This document shows positions 24,590-33,618 of a stretch of 64,000 nt of DNA, in pieces; position 1 is the first letter of the stretch; every line of letters begins with the position of its first letter. The stretch comes from Barrientosiimonas humi (GTDB taxonomy: Bacteria; Actinomycetota; Actinomycetes; Actinomycetales; Dermatophilaceae): the NCBI RefSeq assembly GCF_006716095.1, contig NZ_VFOK01000001.1:2077375-2141374 (forward strand), written 5' to 3'. Position numbers and translations under genes: made by a program. The notes beneath the pieces were generated by a model. The model ran no database searches, was not told the DNA's origin, and saw only the letters and a list, made by a program, of their open reading frames with translations.

Positions 24590-26041
24590 CTAGTTGGGCT
24601 TACGCATGGTGAGCGTGACCATTCCCGCGTTAGCGCGCTCGTTCCGGTTGGTCCGCCTGCGCACCTCGATGCGCTCGACGTACTTACCGACCGCCTCGCG
24701 ACGCTGCTCTAGCGTGAGTGAGTTCGACTTCCACGCGGCCACCAAATCGGCGGGCGAGAACTTCCGGTCGAGCGGGCTTGCGGAGTAGTACGTCTGCGCT
24801 CGCGCTTCGGCGTCCGCGAGTGCGGAGCGCAGCGGCGCGGAACCGCTTGCGAGTTGGTCGCGGGATATCTCCCCGGCGGCAAACGCCTCGCTCAACTCGT
24901 CCAGCCGGTCGCGCAGAGTGACCGCCTCACGGGCGGCAGACTCCGCCTCCGGCGCGCTCACTTCCGGTCCAGCGGCGAGCATCCACGCGGGGCTCGTGGC
25001 CGCTCTGAGGACAGCTTTGGCAACGTGCGTGTCGAGCCATTCGGCGTTTATCGACGTGCAGTGCATCGGACATTGATAGACGTACGTCTTCAAGACTTCG
25101 CCGCCCTTGCGTTTGGAGTGCTGTCGGGTCCGCTTGAACGGCTCGCCGCACTCGCAGCGGGCAATACCTCCGAGCAGCGACCGTACTCGCGAACCTGCCG
25201 GGGCCGGGGCCATGCCACTCGCAATGACCTCGGAGCGGTCGAGGATTGCCCGCCATTCCTCCTCGGGGACGATAGGCTCCCACTGTCCGCGACCCTGAAC
25301 CTCATACCTGTAATGGATGAGTCCGGCGTACTTGGGATCGCGCATGAGGCGTGACAGGTTCGAGCCGTTCCACTGCCTACCGCCGACTGTGGTCGTGAAG
25401 CCCTCGGCATTGAGGTAGCGCGCGGCGTCGGCGTACGTCGAGCCCAGCCGCACCATGTCGTAGCACTTGCGCAGCGCAGGCCCTTCGGTCTCGTGAACCT
25501 CGCCCTCGGCCGTGTAGCCGAAAGGGCGCCGGTGCGACCACCAGGGTTTCCCCGACTCGACGCGCTGACGGTGAGCGGCCTGCTGCCGTAGCGACTTCTG
25601 CTCGCCTTCGAAGGTGGCCCACGCCGTCACGGTGCGGGCAACGGCCCGCCCGCTCGGCGTGCTCAAGTCCAGGTGTCCAGCGGTCACGGCCACGATGGGA
25701 ATGTCCAGGGCTATGACGCGCTCCAAGTCCGCCGTCTTGCGCACCAGGCGGTCGGTGTGCCACACCACGACGCGGCTCGGCTTGCTCGCGAGGAGACGCT
25801 CAAACTCGGGACGCACCTTCCCCGTGGTCGCGCTCACGTCGTTATCGGTGTAGACCTCGGCTACGTCCCAGCCGTTGCGCTCGCAGAGGGCTCGGCACTC
25901 CGCCTCCTGGCGCTGCACGCCGAGCCCCTCGCCCGCAACGTCCAGCGAGATGCGGGCGTACACCACGGTGCGCTCTGCGCTGCCTGTGACGGTCTCAGCT
26001 CGGCGGCTGGGCCTGCCGGCGCGTGGCGGTCTGCGTGTCAT
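24590..26041 (-). CDS. Large serine recombinase (site-specific integrase)
   Basis: 483 residues from ATG 26041, overlapping the upstream stop (ATGA). The N-terminal resolvase domain (about 22-165) has the nucleophile S32 in VVYARIS, the arginine motif VVVWHTDRLVRK and GRAVARTVTAWATFEGEQKS. Next come the recombinase domain (GKPWWSHRRPFGYT to MRDPKYAG) and a zinc ribbon (CECGEPF and, 24 residues on, CPMHC), then a coiled-coil C-terminus (EAVTLRDRLDELSEAFAAGEI). All parts of a functional enzyme appear present. It inserts and, with a directionality factor, excises the element. Confidence 0.93.
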   Translation of the reverse strand: MTRRPPRAGRPSRRAETVTGSAERTVVYARISLDVAGEGLGVQRQEAECRALCERNGWDVAEVYTDNDVSATTGKVRPEFERLLASKPSRVVVWHTDRLVRKTADLERVIALDIPIVAVTAGHLDLSTPSGRAVARTVTAWATFEGEQKSLRQQAAHRQRVESGKPWWSHRRPFGYTAEGEVHETEGPALRKCYDMVRLGSTYADAARYLNAEGFTTTVGGRQWNGSNLSRLMRDPKYAGLIHYRYEVQGRGQWEPIVPEEEWRAILDRSEVIASGMAPAPAGSRVRSLLGGIARCECGEPFKRTRQHSKRKGGEVLKTYVYQCPMHCTSINAEWLDTHVAKAVLRAATSPAWMLAAGPEVSAPEAESAAREAVTLRDRLDELSEAFAAGEISRDQLASGSAPLRSALADAEARAQTYYSASPLDRKFSPADLVAAWKSNSLTLEQRREAVGKYVERIEVRRRTNRNERANAGMVTLTMRKPN

Positions 26042-26400
26042 TCCGCACCGAGGCGCTTGCGGAGGCGACGGCGGCGTGTGTTGACGGATGCGATGGTGCG
26101 CCCCAGCTCTGCCGCCACGATCACCGTGTCAAACGGCGAGGAGGCCAGCAGTCGGGCATCCTCGTGCGGAGTCCAAGGCTGGCCGCTGCGAGTTGCCACC
26201 GCCGCCATAGCGGCATTGCGCAGGCGTTGCGTCTCGCGACTCCGCCTCTCAACGGACGGGTTGTTGCGCCGGTACTCGGCGTTGTACTCGGCGATCTTCT
26301 CGCGGTTGTTGCGTCGGTACTCGGCCTTGCGCTCAGCGATCTTCTCGCGGTTGTCGAGGTAGTAGGCCCGGTCGTACTCGCTCTTGCGCTCTCGGTTCAT
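26038..26400 (-). CDS. Small protein with repeated charged helix and SANT/HTH-like C-terminus
   Basis: 120 residues from ATG 26400. The N-terminal half repeats NREKIAE-x-x-AEYRRNN twice in a row, a strongly basic helix like those preceding some HNH or DNA-binding domains. The C-terminal half (PWTPHEDARLLASSPFDTVIVAAELGRTIASVNTRRRRL) resembles a Myb/SANT helix-turn-helix. It is coupled to the recombinase gene by an ATGA overlap, so it probably assists or regulates recombination. Confidence 0.7.
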   Translation of the reverse strand: MNRERKSEYDRAYYLDNREKIAERKAEYRRNNREKIAEYNAEYRRNNPSVERRSRETQRLRNAAMAAVATRSGQPWTPHEDARLLASSPFDTVIVAAELGRTIASVNTRRRRLRKRLGAE

Positions 26401-26518
26401 GTGCCGGATTGAACCATAGTTGGAGATCTACGAAGGGCTCCGGCCCCCGCAGGACGGCGGCGACGAGCAGGGCTGAGCCCACCCCGACGTACGCCCTCGC
26501 CGCCTCGCGCGGCGACGC

Positions 26519-27085
26519 TCAGTTCAGCGACGGGTCGGCCGGGAAGGTCGACACCAGCGCCAGCGTGCTGCGCTGGCGGCGCAGCACCGCGGTCCACAGC
26601 GCGTCGGGCTCGCGGCTGAACGCGTCGCCGGCCTCGGCGGGGACCACGAACCAGGCGCCCTCGCGGATCTCGCGCTCGAGCTGGTCGCCCTCCCAGCCGG
26701 AGTAGCCGGCGTAGATGCGTAGGCCGGCGACCTCGGGCATGACGACGACGGGCGGCGCGTCGAGGTCGACCAGCCCGACCGACCCGAAGAGCCGCTTGAT
26801 GCCGATGGTCGTGTCATCGCCGGGGATCGAGACCAGGCCGAGCGCGGAGTCCAGCTGCACCGGGCCGCCCTGGAACAGCCGGCCGGGCTTGCTCACGTGC
26901 GGCTGCCACCCGGGCAGCACGGCGTCCACGTCGGCGTCGAGGGGCCGGTTGAGCACCAGCCCGTGCGCGCCGTCCTCGTCGTGGTGCAGCAGCAGCACCA
27001 CGCTCCGCTCGAACATCTCCCCCATCCCCGGCTCGTCGTCCGGGTGTGGGACCGCCACGAGCAGACGCCCCGTCAGGTTCTCCAC
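26519..27085 (-). CDS. YqgE/AlgH family protein (DUF179)
   Basis: 188 residues from GTG 27085. The opening NLTGRLLVAVPHPDDEPGMGEMFERSVVLLLHHDEDGAHGLVLNRP when read in short stretches matches the YqgE/AlgH fold (LTGRLLVA, FERSVVLLLHH, GLVLNRP). Conserved LFQGGPV, RIYAGYSGWEGDQLE and EGAWFVV follow. Cytoplasmic protein of unknown biochemical role. It is the first ordinary chromosomal gene on the right of the integrated element; the 118-bp gap at 26401-26518 should hold the right junction. Confidence 0.92.
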   Translation of the reverse strand: MENLTGRLLVAVPHPDDEPGMGEMFERSVVLLLHHDEDGAHGLVLNRPLDADVDAVLPGWQPHVSKPGRLFQGGPVQLDSALGLVSIPGDDTTIGIKRLFGSVGLVDLDAPPVVVMPEVAGLRIYAGYSGWEGDQLEREIREGAWFVVPAEAGDAFSREPDALWTAVLRRQRSTLALVSTFPADPSLN

Positions 27086-27115
27086 CGCAATACCTTTACC
27101 GGCTCGGCCGCGGTT

Positions 27116-27145
27116 GCGCGAGACCCCTGGGGAGGGGTCTCGCGC
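27116..27145 (-). terminator. Hairpin directly after the DEAD-box helicase stop
   Basis: GCGCGAGACCCCT pairs perfectly (13 bp) with AGGGGTCTCGCGC around a GGGG loop, abutting the stop codon at 27146. No U-run. Confidence 0.75.
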
Positions 27146-29356
27146 TCAGGCGTCGCGGCGCGGGCGGTGCGGACCGCGCGAGCGGCCACCGTCGTGGCGT
27201 CGCTCGCCGTCCCGGCGGGGGCCACCGCGGCGACCGCCGCCGTAGCCGCCGCCACCACCGGGCCCGCCGTAGCCACCGGACCCGCCGTAGCCACCGCGGC
27301 GCGGGCCACCCCGGCCGCCGCCGCGGCCGGCCCGGCCCCGGTTGGGCGTCAGCAGGCGGTAGAGGTCGTCCTCGCTGACCTGCTCGCCGCTCGGCGTGCT
27401 GCCACCGGCCTGCGCGATCACGTCGTCGCCGGGCTGGGCCCGCACGAGCGTGGTGTCCACGCCGGCCTCGTCGAGCAACCGCTGGACGACCTTGCGCTGG
27501 TGCGGCAGCGCCAGCGTGACGACCGTGCCGCTCTCACCGGCCCGGGCCGTGCGGCCCGCGCGGTGCAGGTAGTCCTTGTGGTCGGCCGGCGGGTCGAGCT
27601 GCAGCACCACGCCCACGTCGTCGACGTGGATGCCGCGCGCGGCGACGTCGGTCGCGACGAGCACGGGCACCCGCCCGTCCTTGAACGCCGACAGCACCTT
27701 GTTGCGCTGGCCCTGGTTGAGCCCGCCGTGCAGCGCGGCCGCGACGACACCGAGGTCGCGCAGCTCTCGCGCGACGCGGTCGGCGCCGAGCTTGGTGCGG
27801 CAGAACACGACCGTACGTCCGGGCCGGTTCGCGACCTCGGCCGTCACCACCTTCTTGTGCTGGGGGTCGATGAGCAGCGCGTGGTGGCTCATCGTCGCCA
27901 CGCTGGCGGTGCCGTCGTCGGTCGAGTGGGTGACCGGGTCGACGAGGTAGCGGTCGACCACGGTGTCGATGCCCCGGTCCAGCGTCGCCGAGAAGAGCAG
28001 CCGCTGACCGCCCTCGGGGATCTGGTCGAGGATCTCGGTGATGGCCTCGAGGAAGCCCATCTCGGCCATGTGGTCGGCCTCGTCGAGGATCGCGATCTCG
28101 ACGCGCGACAGGTCGGCGGCACCGCGCTCGATGAGGTCCATCAGCCGGCCCGGCGTTGCGACCAGCAGGTCGACCCCGCGCTGCAGCGCCTGCAGCTGCG
28201 GCTCGTACGGCATGCCGCCGGCGACCAGCTTGTGCCGCAGCCCGATCACGTGGACCAGCGGCATGAGCGCGTCGCTCACCTGCATGGCCAGCTCACGGGT
28301 CGGCGTCAGCACGATCGCGCGCGGCTGGTGCGGGCGGGCCTTGCCGCCCGCCGCGAGCCGAGCCAGGGTCGGCAGGCCGAAGGACAGCGTCTTGCCCGAG
28401 CCGGTGCGTCCGCGGCCCAGCACGTCGCGCCCGGCGAGCGCGTCGGGGATGGTCGCCGCCTGGATCGGGAAGGGCTTGGTGATGCCGTCACGGGCGAGCC
28501 GCTCGACGATCAGGTCGGGCAGGCCCAGCGCGGCAAAACCGTTGTCCTGCATGTCGATCGGCTCGTCGCTGGATGCGGCCGGCGTCTCGACGGGAGCGGT
28601 CTGCGCGGCCGGGGTGTCGCGCTCCTCTCGGCGGGGGGCGCGGTCGTCGCGGTCGTCGCGACGCTGCGGGCGGTCCTCGCGCTGGAAGCGGTCGCGGCGG
28701 TCGAACCGGTCGTCGCGGCGGTCGCGACGCTCGTCACGACCGAACCGGTCACCGCGCTCGTCGCGGCGGTCACCACGGCGGTCGTCGCGGTTGAACCGGT
28801 CACCGCGATCGTCCCGCTCGAACCGGCGCGGGCGCTCGTCCCGATCGAACCGCCGCTGCGGGCGGTCGTCGCGCTCGAAGCGGCGCGGCCGGTCGTCCCG
28901 ACCGAACCGGTCACCACGCTCGTCGCGGCGGTCACCACGGCGGTCGTCCCGGTCGAACCGGCTGCCACGCTCGTCCCGCTCGAACCGGCGCGGGCGCTCG
29001 TCCCGGTCGAACCGCCGCTGCGGGCGGTCGTCGTCGCGACGGTTGCTGCGCTGCGGACGCTCGTCCCGGTCGAACCGGCGCTGCGGCCGGTCGTCGTCCC
29101 GGCGGCTGTCGTCGCGGCGGTACCCGTCGCGCCGGTCCCCCCGCGGGGGGCGACGGTCGTCGCGGGCTGCTGACCGACGTACGTCGTCGCGGCGGGCGTC
29201 GTCACGTCGCGGCTCGTCGCGGCGGGCGTCGTCGCGGTCGCCCGGGCGACCGCGCACCTGCTTGCGCACCTTGGCGCGCTGGGCCTCGAGCTTCTGCGCC
29301 CGGGTCCACCGGGCCTTCTTCGGGGCAGCCTTGTGCCCACGATTGGAGGACTTCAC
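27146..29356 (-). CDS. DEAD-box RNA helicase with long R/D-rich N-terminus and Gly/Arg tail
   Basis: 736 residues from ATG 29356. The helicase core (about 270-620) has GRGRTGSGKTLSF, TPTRELAMQ, DEADHMAEMGF, LFSATLD, ATDVAARGIHVDDV and HRAGRTARAGE, all intact. Before it, residues about 38-255 are an unusually long low-complexity stretch of repeated RFDRDERP / RRFERDDRP / RGDRRDERGDRFGRDD units; after it comes a Gly/Arg (RGG-like) tail. Such tails bind RNA and promote condensates. The gene is monocistronic, with a 210-bp leader up to the malic enzyme stop. Close to actinobacterial RhlE/DeaD cold-shock helicases, but the N-terminal tract is exceptional. Confidence 0.93.
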   Translation of the reverse strand: MKSSNRGHKAAPKKARWTRAQKLEAQRAKVRKQVRGRPGDRDDARRDEPRRDDARRDDVRRSAARDDRRPPRGDRRDGYRRDDSRRDDDRPQRRFDRDERPQRSNRRDDDRPQRRFDRDERPRRFERDERGSRFDRDDRRGDRRDERGDRFGRDDRPRRFERDDRPQRRFDRDERPRRFERDDRGDRFNRDDRRGDRRDERGDRFGRDERRDRRDDRFDRRDRFQREDRPQRRDDRDDRAPRREERDTPAAQTAPVETPAASSDEPIDMQDNGFAALGLPDLIVERLARDGITKPFPIQAATIPDALAGRDVLGRGRTGSGKTLSFGLPTLARLAAGGKARPHQPRAIVLTPTRELAMQVSDALMPLVHVIGLRHKLVAGGMPYEPQLQALQRGVDLLVATPGRLMDLIERGAADLSRVEIAILDEADHMAEMGFLEAITEILDQIPEGGQRLLFSATLDRGIDTVVDRYLVDPVTHSTDDGTASVATMSHHALLIDPQHKKVVTAEVANRPGRTVVFCRTKLGADRVARELRDLGVVAAALHGGLNQGQRNKVLSAFKDGRVPVLVATDVAARGIHVDDVGVVLQLDPPADHKDYLHRAGRTARAGESGTVVTLALPHQRKVVQRLLDEAGVDTTLVRAQPGDDVIAQAGGSTPSGEQVSEDDLYRLLTPNRGRAGRGGGRGGPRRGGYGGSGGYGGPGGGGGYGGGRRGGPRRDGERRHDGGRSRGPHRPRRDA

Positions 29357-29566
29357 TGATCTCTCGCTTCGTGTCTTGAGTACCGGCCGCGTCGTGGGTC
29401 GGAGCGCTGCAGGGAGGCAGTCGGCTCAGGCGGCAAAGATCTCGGCGCTCAACTGAAGAAAGACAGGAAACGAACGCAAGATCGCGTACTGGGGTGTCAC
29501 CAGCCTAGCGGCGCACGGGCCACCGGCAGAAATCGAACGGGGCCGATGTGTGGCGGCCCACACCGC

Positions 29567-30976
<1,410 letters not shown>

Positions 30977-30980
30977 GCCC

Positions 30981-31214
30981 TCATCTTCTCGGGTTTCGCG
31001 GGTCGGCGTGCACGCTGCGGAGACGTCCGCGGCGCAGGATCAGCAGGGAGATCAGCGCGGGAACGACGAGGAAGGCGCCGATGAAGATCAGCGAGGTCCA
31101 CCCGGCGGCGGCGCCCACGACGAGCACCACGACCCCCAGCAGCAGCCACGCGATTCCGTCGCCCAGAGCACGCCGGTCATGCCGGTCGGAGGAGTCCACG
31201 GTCGCGGGAGGCAC
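30981..31214 (-). CDS. Small two-span membrane protein
   Basis: 77 residues from GTG 31214 (a GTG a few codons later is possible). Two hydrophobic helices (GIAWLLLGVVVLVVGAAAGW and LIFIGAFLVVPALISLLIL) are separated by a short turn, with a basic C-terminal tail (RRGRLRSVHADPRNPRR). No family recognised. It lies 4 nt upstream of the malic enzyme gene and is probably co-transcribed with it. Confidence 0.6.
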   Translation of the reverse strand: MPPATVDSSDRHDRRALGDGIAWLLLGVVVLVVGAAAGWTSLIFIGAFLVVPALISLLILRRGRLRSVHADPRNPRR

Positions 31215-31262
31215 GAGGAGATTGTGTCAGTCACTGATCAGGGCGACGCGCCCGGCCGTGGA

Positions 31263-31630
31263 TGGTGGAGGTGGCGGGAATCGAACCCGCGTCCGCTGAC
31301 GGCGATGAAGGGCTTCTCCGGGTGCAGTGCGCTGTGGATTTTCTCGGCCCCAGGGCTCGCACGCACACGTTCCCTGACAGGCCCAGCCGAGTAAGAGTCC
31401 CGCGCCGCCCCTCGGCATGGCGGCGCAGCAAGCTCCCTAGCTGACGCCAGGCACTGAGTCGGAAGCTAGCTCAGGCTGACGGACTTCGAGGCTCGCTCAG
31501 GCGGCGAGGGCGAAGTCGGTGCGCTTGGAATTGGCACCTATTGGGTTTGCACGGAGCGTTGACGAGATGACCGTGCGTCCTCGACCCGCTTCCCCTGCAA
31601 CGGCGATCAGCGTCGAAACCGATCACCCCC
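31263..31630 (-). ncRNA. ssrA: Transfer-messenger RNA (tmRNA)
   Basis: Rescues stalled ribosomes. The 5' end GGGGGTG (31630-31624) pairs with CACCTCC near the 3' end, allowing one G-U pair. Next comes the conserved GATCGGTTTCGACG. The T-arm GCGGG-TTCGATT-CCCGC and the encoded CCA end at 31263. The tag frame at 31535-31497 reads ANSKRTDFALAA then TGA, ending in the LAA degron. Downstream G+C-rich stems are the pseudoknots. Length about 368 nt. Its protein partner smpB is 6 kb away on the same strand. Confidence 0.96.
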
Positions 31631-31798
31631 GCGAGGCACGGGCGCGTCACCACTGTTCAGTTCTGGTCGCCTCTCCTCCTCCGCGCGGGCTCGCAGGCTC
31701 ACCCGCTCGGCATCGTCGAGGACGACGTCCTGCATGCTACTCGCCACAACCACGTGGGCTCGACGGATATTTCGCCGGCCGCTGGCAGGATGCGGCCC

Positions 31799-32320
31799 AT
31801 GACCTCGCCTGCTCCGGCTCCGCCCGGTCCCTCACCGCTCACCTCGCTGCGCATCACGATGGGCGCGCTCCTGGTCAGCCCGGTGATCCTCACCCTCATG
31901 ATCACGTTCGTGCTCTGGCCCAACCGTGACCCGCTGCCGTGGTGGCCGGTCCTGGCGGTGTTCGCCGCCACAGCCGCTGGCTTCCTGCTCGCGCAGCTCA
32001 TGGGCTACACCAAGCGGCCGGTCGCCAGAAAGACCCCCGAGGAGCGGGGTCGCGCGTCGCTCGAGAGGTTCCGGGCCGAGCTCATACTCCGGTTCGCCCT
32101 GACCGAGACGCCGATCGTCATCTCCATCGTCCTCGCGTTCATCGTGCGCAACCCGATCCCGCTGTACGCCGGCGCTTCCCTGGGCATCCTGTCGCTCGCC
32201 TGGCACGCGTGGCCGGCCACGCGACTCATCGACGAGGCAGACGCCCGCTACTCCGCCGCCGACGGACGACCGGCGTACCTCAAGGACGCCCTGGCCGGCC
32301 GCGCCGTCACCAGCGCCTGA
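31799..32320 (+). CDS. Hypothetical membrane protein, three to four spans
   Basis: 173 residues from ATG 31799 (AGGA about 8 nt upstream; ATG 31790 is also in frame). Hydrophobic segments lie at about 15-36 (MGALLVSPVILTLMITFVLW), 43-65 (PVLAVFAATAAGFLLAQLMG) and 97-135 (TPIVISIVLAFIV, IPLYAGASLGILSLAWHAW), with a basic cytoplasmic loop KRPVARKTPEERGRASLERF between. No family recognised. It is transcribed away from the tmRNA gene. Confidence 0.7.
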   Translation: MTSPAPAPPGPSPLTSLRITMGALLVSPVILTLMITFVLWPNRDPLPWWPVLAVFAATAAGFLLAQLMGYTKRPVARKTPEERGRASLERFRAELILRFALTETPIVISIVLAFIVRNPIPLYAGASLGILSLAWHAWPATRLIDEADARYSAADGRPAYLKDALAGRAVTSA

Positions 32321-32340
32321 CCCGCGCAGCTCGCCGTGCC

Positions 32341-33618
32341 TCACACCCCGAAGTCGGGCCGCAGCGGGTAGTCGCCCGAGCCGTCGGGCGCCAGCTTCTC
32401 GCCGAGCACCTGGTGCAGCTGGACGACGTTGCGCCGGAAGCCGAGCGAGGACCCGGCGAGGTAGAGCCCCCACACCTTGGCGGTGGCGAGCCCGGCCTCC
32501 TCGACCGCGTCGTCCCAGCTGGCGCTGAGGTTGCGCGCCCAGGCGCGGCAGGTGCGCACGTAGTGCTCGCGCAGGTCCTCGACGTGCCGCACCTCGAAGC
32601 CCTGGTCCTGCATGCGCGACACGATCGTGCCGACGCCGGTGAGCTCCCCGTCGGGGAAGACGTAACGGTTGATGAAGCCGCCGCGCGGCACCCCGTCGTG
32701 CTGGGTGTCGGGCCGGGTGATCGAGTGGTTCAGCAGCCGGCCGCCCGGGCGCAGCTTGGCGTGCAGGAACGCGAAGTAGTCGGGGTAGTTCTTCACGCCG
32801 ATGTGCTCGGTCAGCCCGATCGAGCTGATCGCGTCGAAGTCGCCCTCGGCCACGTCGCGGTAGTCCAGGTGGCGCACCTCGGCGCGGTCGTCGAGCCGGT
32901 CGTTCTTGATCCACTGCTGGGCGTACGTCGCCTGCTCGCGCGACAGCGTGACGCCCAGCGCGGTCACGCCGTAGTGCTGCACGGCGTGCCGCACCATGCC
33001 GCCCCACCCGGCGCCGACGTCGAGCAGCCGCATGCCCGGCCGCAGCCCGAGCTTCTTGCACACCAGGTCGAACTTGTGCGCCTGCGCCTCCTCCAGGCTC
33101 GCGTCCTCGCGGGGGTAGCAGGCGCACGTGTAGGCCATCGACGGCCCCAGCACCAGCTCGTAGAAGCTGTTGCTCACGTCGTAGTGGTGATGGATCGCCT
33201 GCGCGTCGCGGCGCCGCGAGTGGCGCAGCCCCTCCAGCGCCCGGCGCCACCCCGGCACCGCCTCCACGGTCGGCAGCGGCGGCGGCACCAGCGAGCGAAT
33301 CCCCAGGTCTCGCAACAGGTTCGGCAGCTCACTGAGCGCCGGACGCTGCACCTGGATCTGCTGCGGGAGCGCGTCGAGCAACGCGGTCGGGTCGCCCATG
33401 TCGAGCCCCGGCACCTCGAGGTCGCCCTGGACGTACGCCCGCGCCAGCCCGAGCTCGCCCGGCGCCGTGATCAGGTATCGCAGCCCGCGCTCGTTGAGCA
33501 GCCGGAACACGACGGGGGCGTCGGCTCCCCCGCCGCTGGAGCCGTCGTACGCCTCGAGCCGGAAGGGTGCGTCGGCCCCGAACAGCCGGGTCGCCAGCTC
33601 GCCGATCGTCGTCGTCAT
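32341..33618 (-). CDS. tmsB: CFA-synthase-like SAM methyltransferase, TmsB-type (10-methyl fatty acid synthesis)
   Basis: 425 residues from ATG 33618, coupled to the upstream oxidoreductase by ATGA. A cyclopropane-fatty-acid-synthase family methyltransferase: HHHYDVSNSFYELVLG, the SAM site LLDVGAGWGGM, TLSREQATYA, SSIGLTEHIG and the late FINRYVFPDGEL are all present. Beside an FAD-linked oxidoreductase it matches TmsB/BfaB, which methylates oleoyl phospholipid at C10 to a 10-methylene product that the partner reduces to 10-methylstearate (tuberculostearic acid). It acts at the membrane. Assignment is by pairing and family; a plain cyclopropane synthase is the alternative. Confidence 0.72.
   Translation of the reverse strand: MTTTIGELATRLFGADAPFRLEAYDGSSGGGADAPVVFRLLNERGLRYLITAPGELGLARAYVQGDLEVPGLDMGDPTALLDALPQQIQVQRPALSELPNLLRDLGIRSLVPPPLPTVEAVPGWRRALEGLRHSRRRDAQAIHHHYDVSNSFYELVLGPSMAYTCACYPREDASLEEAQAHKFDLVCKKLGLRPGMRLLDVGAGWGGMVRHAVQHYGVTALGVTLSREQATYAQQWIKNDRLDDRAEVRHLDYRDVAEGDFDAISSIGLTEHIGVKNYPDYFAFLHAKLRPGGRLLNHSITRPDTQHDGVPRGGFINRYVFPDGELTGVGTIVSRMQDQGFEVRHVEDLREHYVRTCRAWARNLSASWDDAVEEAGLATAKVWGLYLAGSSLGFRRNVVQLHQVLGEKLAPDGSGDYPLRPDFGV

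Larger units (their letters stand above)
20444..26400. mobile_element. Compact integrated element with large serine recombinase
   Basis: Nine leftward genes in about 6 kb: a recombinase, a Myb/SANT-like HTH protein, an excisionase-like HTH protein, an FDxHR zinc-binding protein of phage type, small coupled ORFs and a 402-aa unknown. The flanks (DUF3039 on the left, yqgE on the right) are ordinary chromosomal genes. There is no capsid, terminase, relaxase or replication gene that I recognise, so it is too small for a complete phage or conjugative element. It is more like a satellite, an integrated plasmid remnant or a mobilisable element. Boundaries are approximate because no exact att core was found. 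Confidence 0.72.

Noticed and set aside
26897-29173. A 758-codon open frame on the + strand opposite the DEAD-box helicase, and another at 28038-29456 rich in Ser/Arg
   Set aside because: Both are complementary to the repetitive R/D-rich and core codons of a clear helicase gene, have no ribosome site, and translate to biased sequence without any fold.
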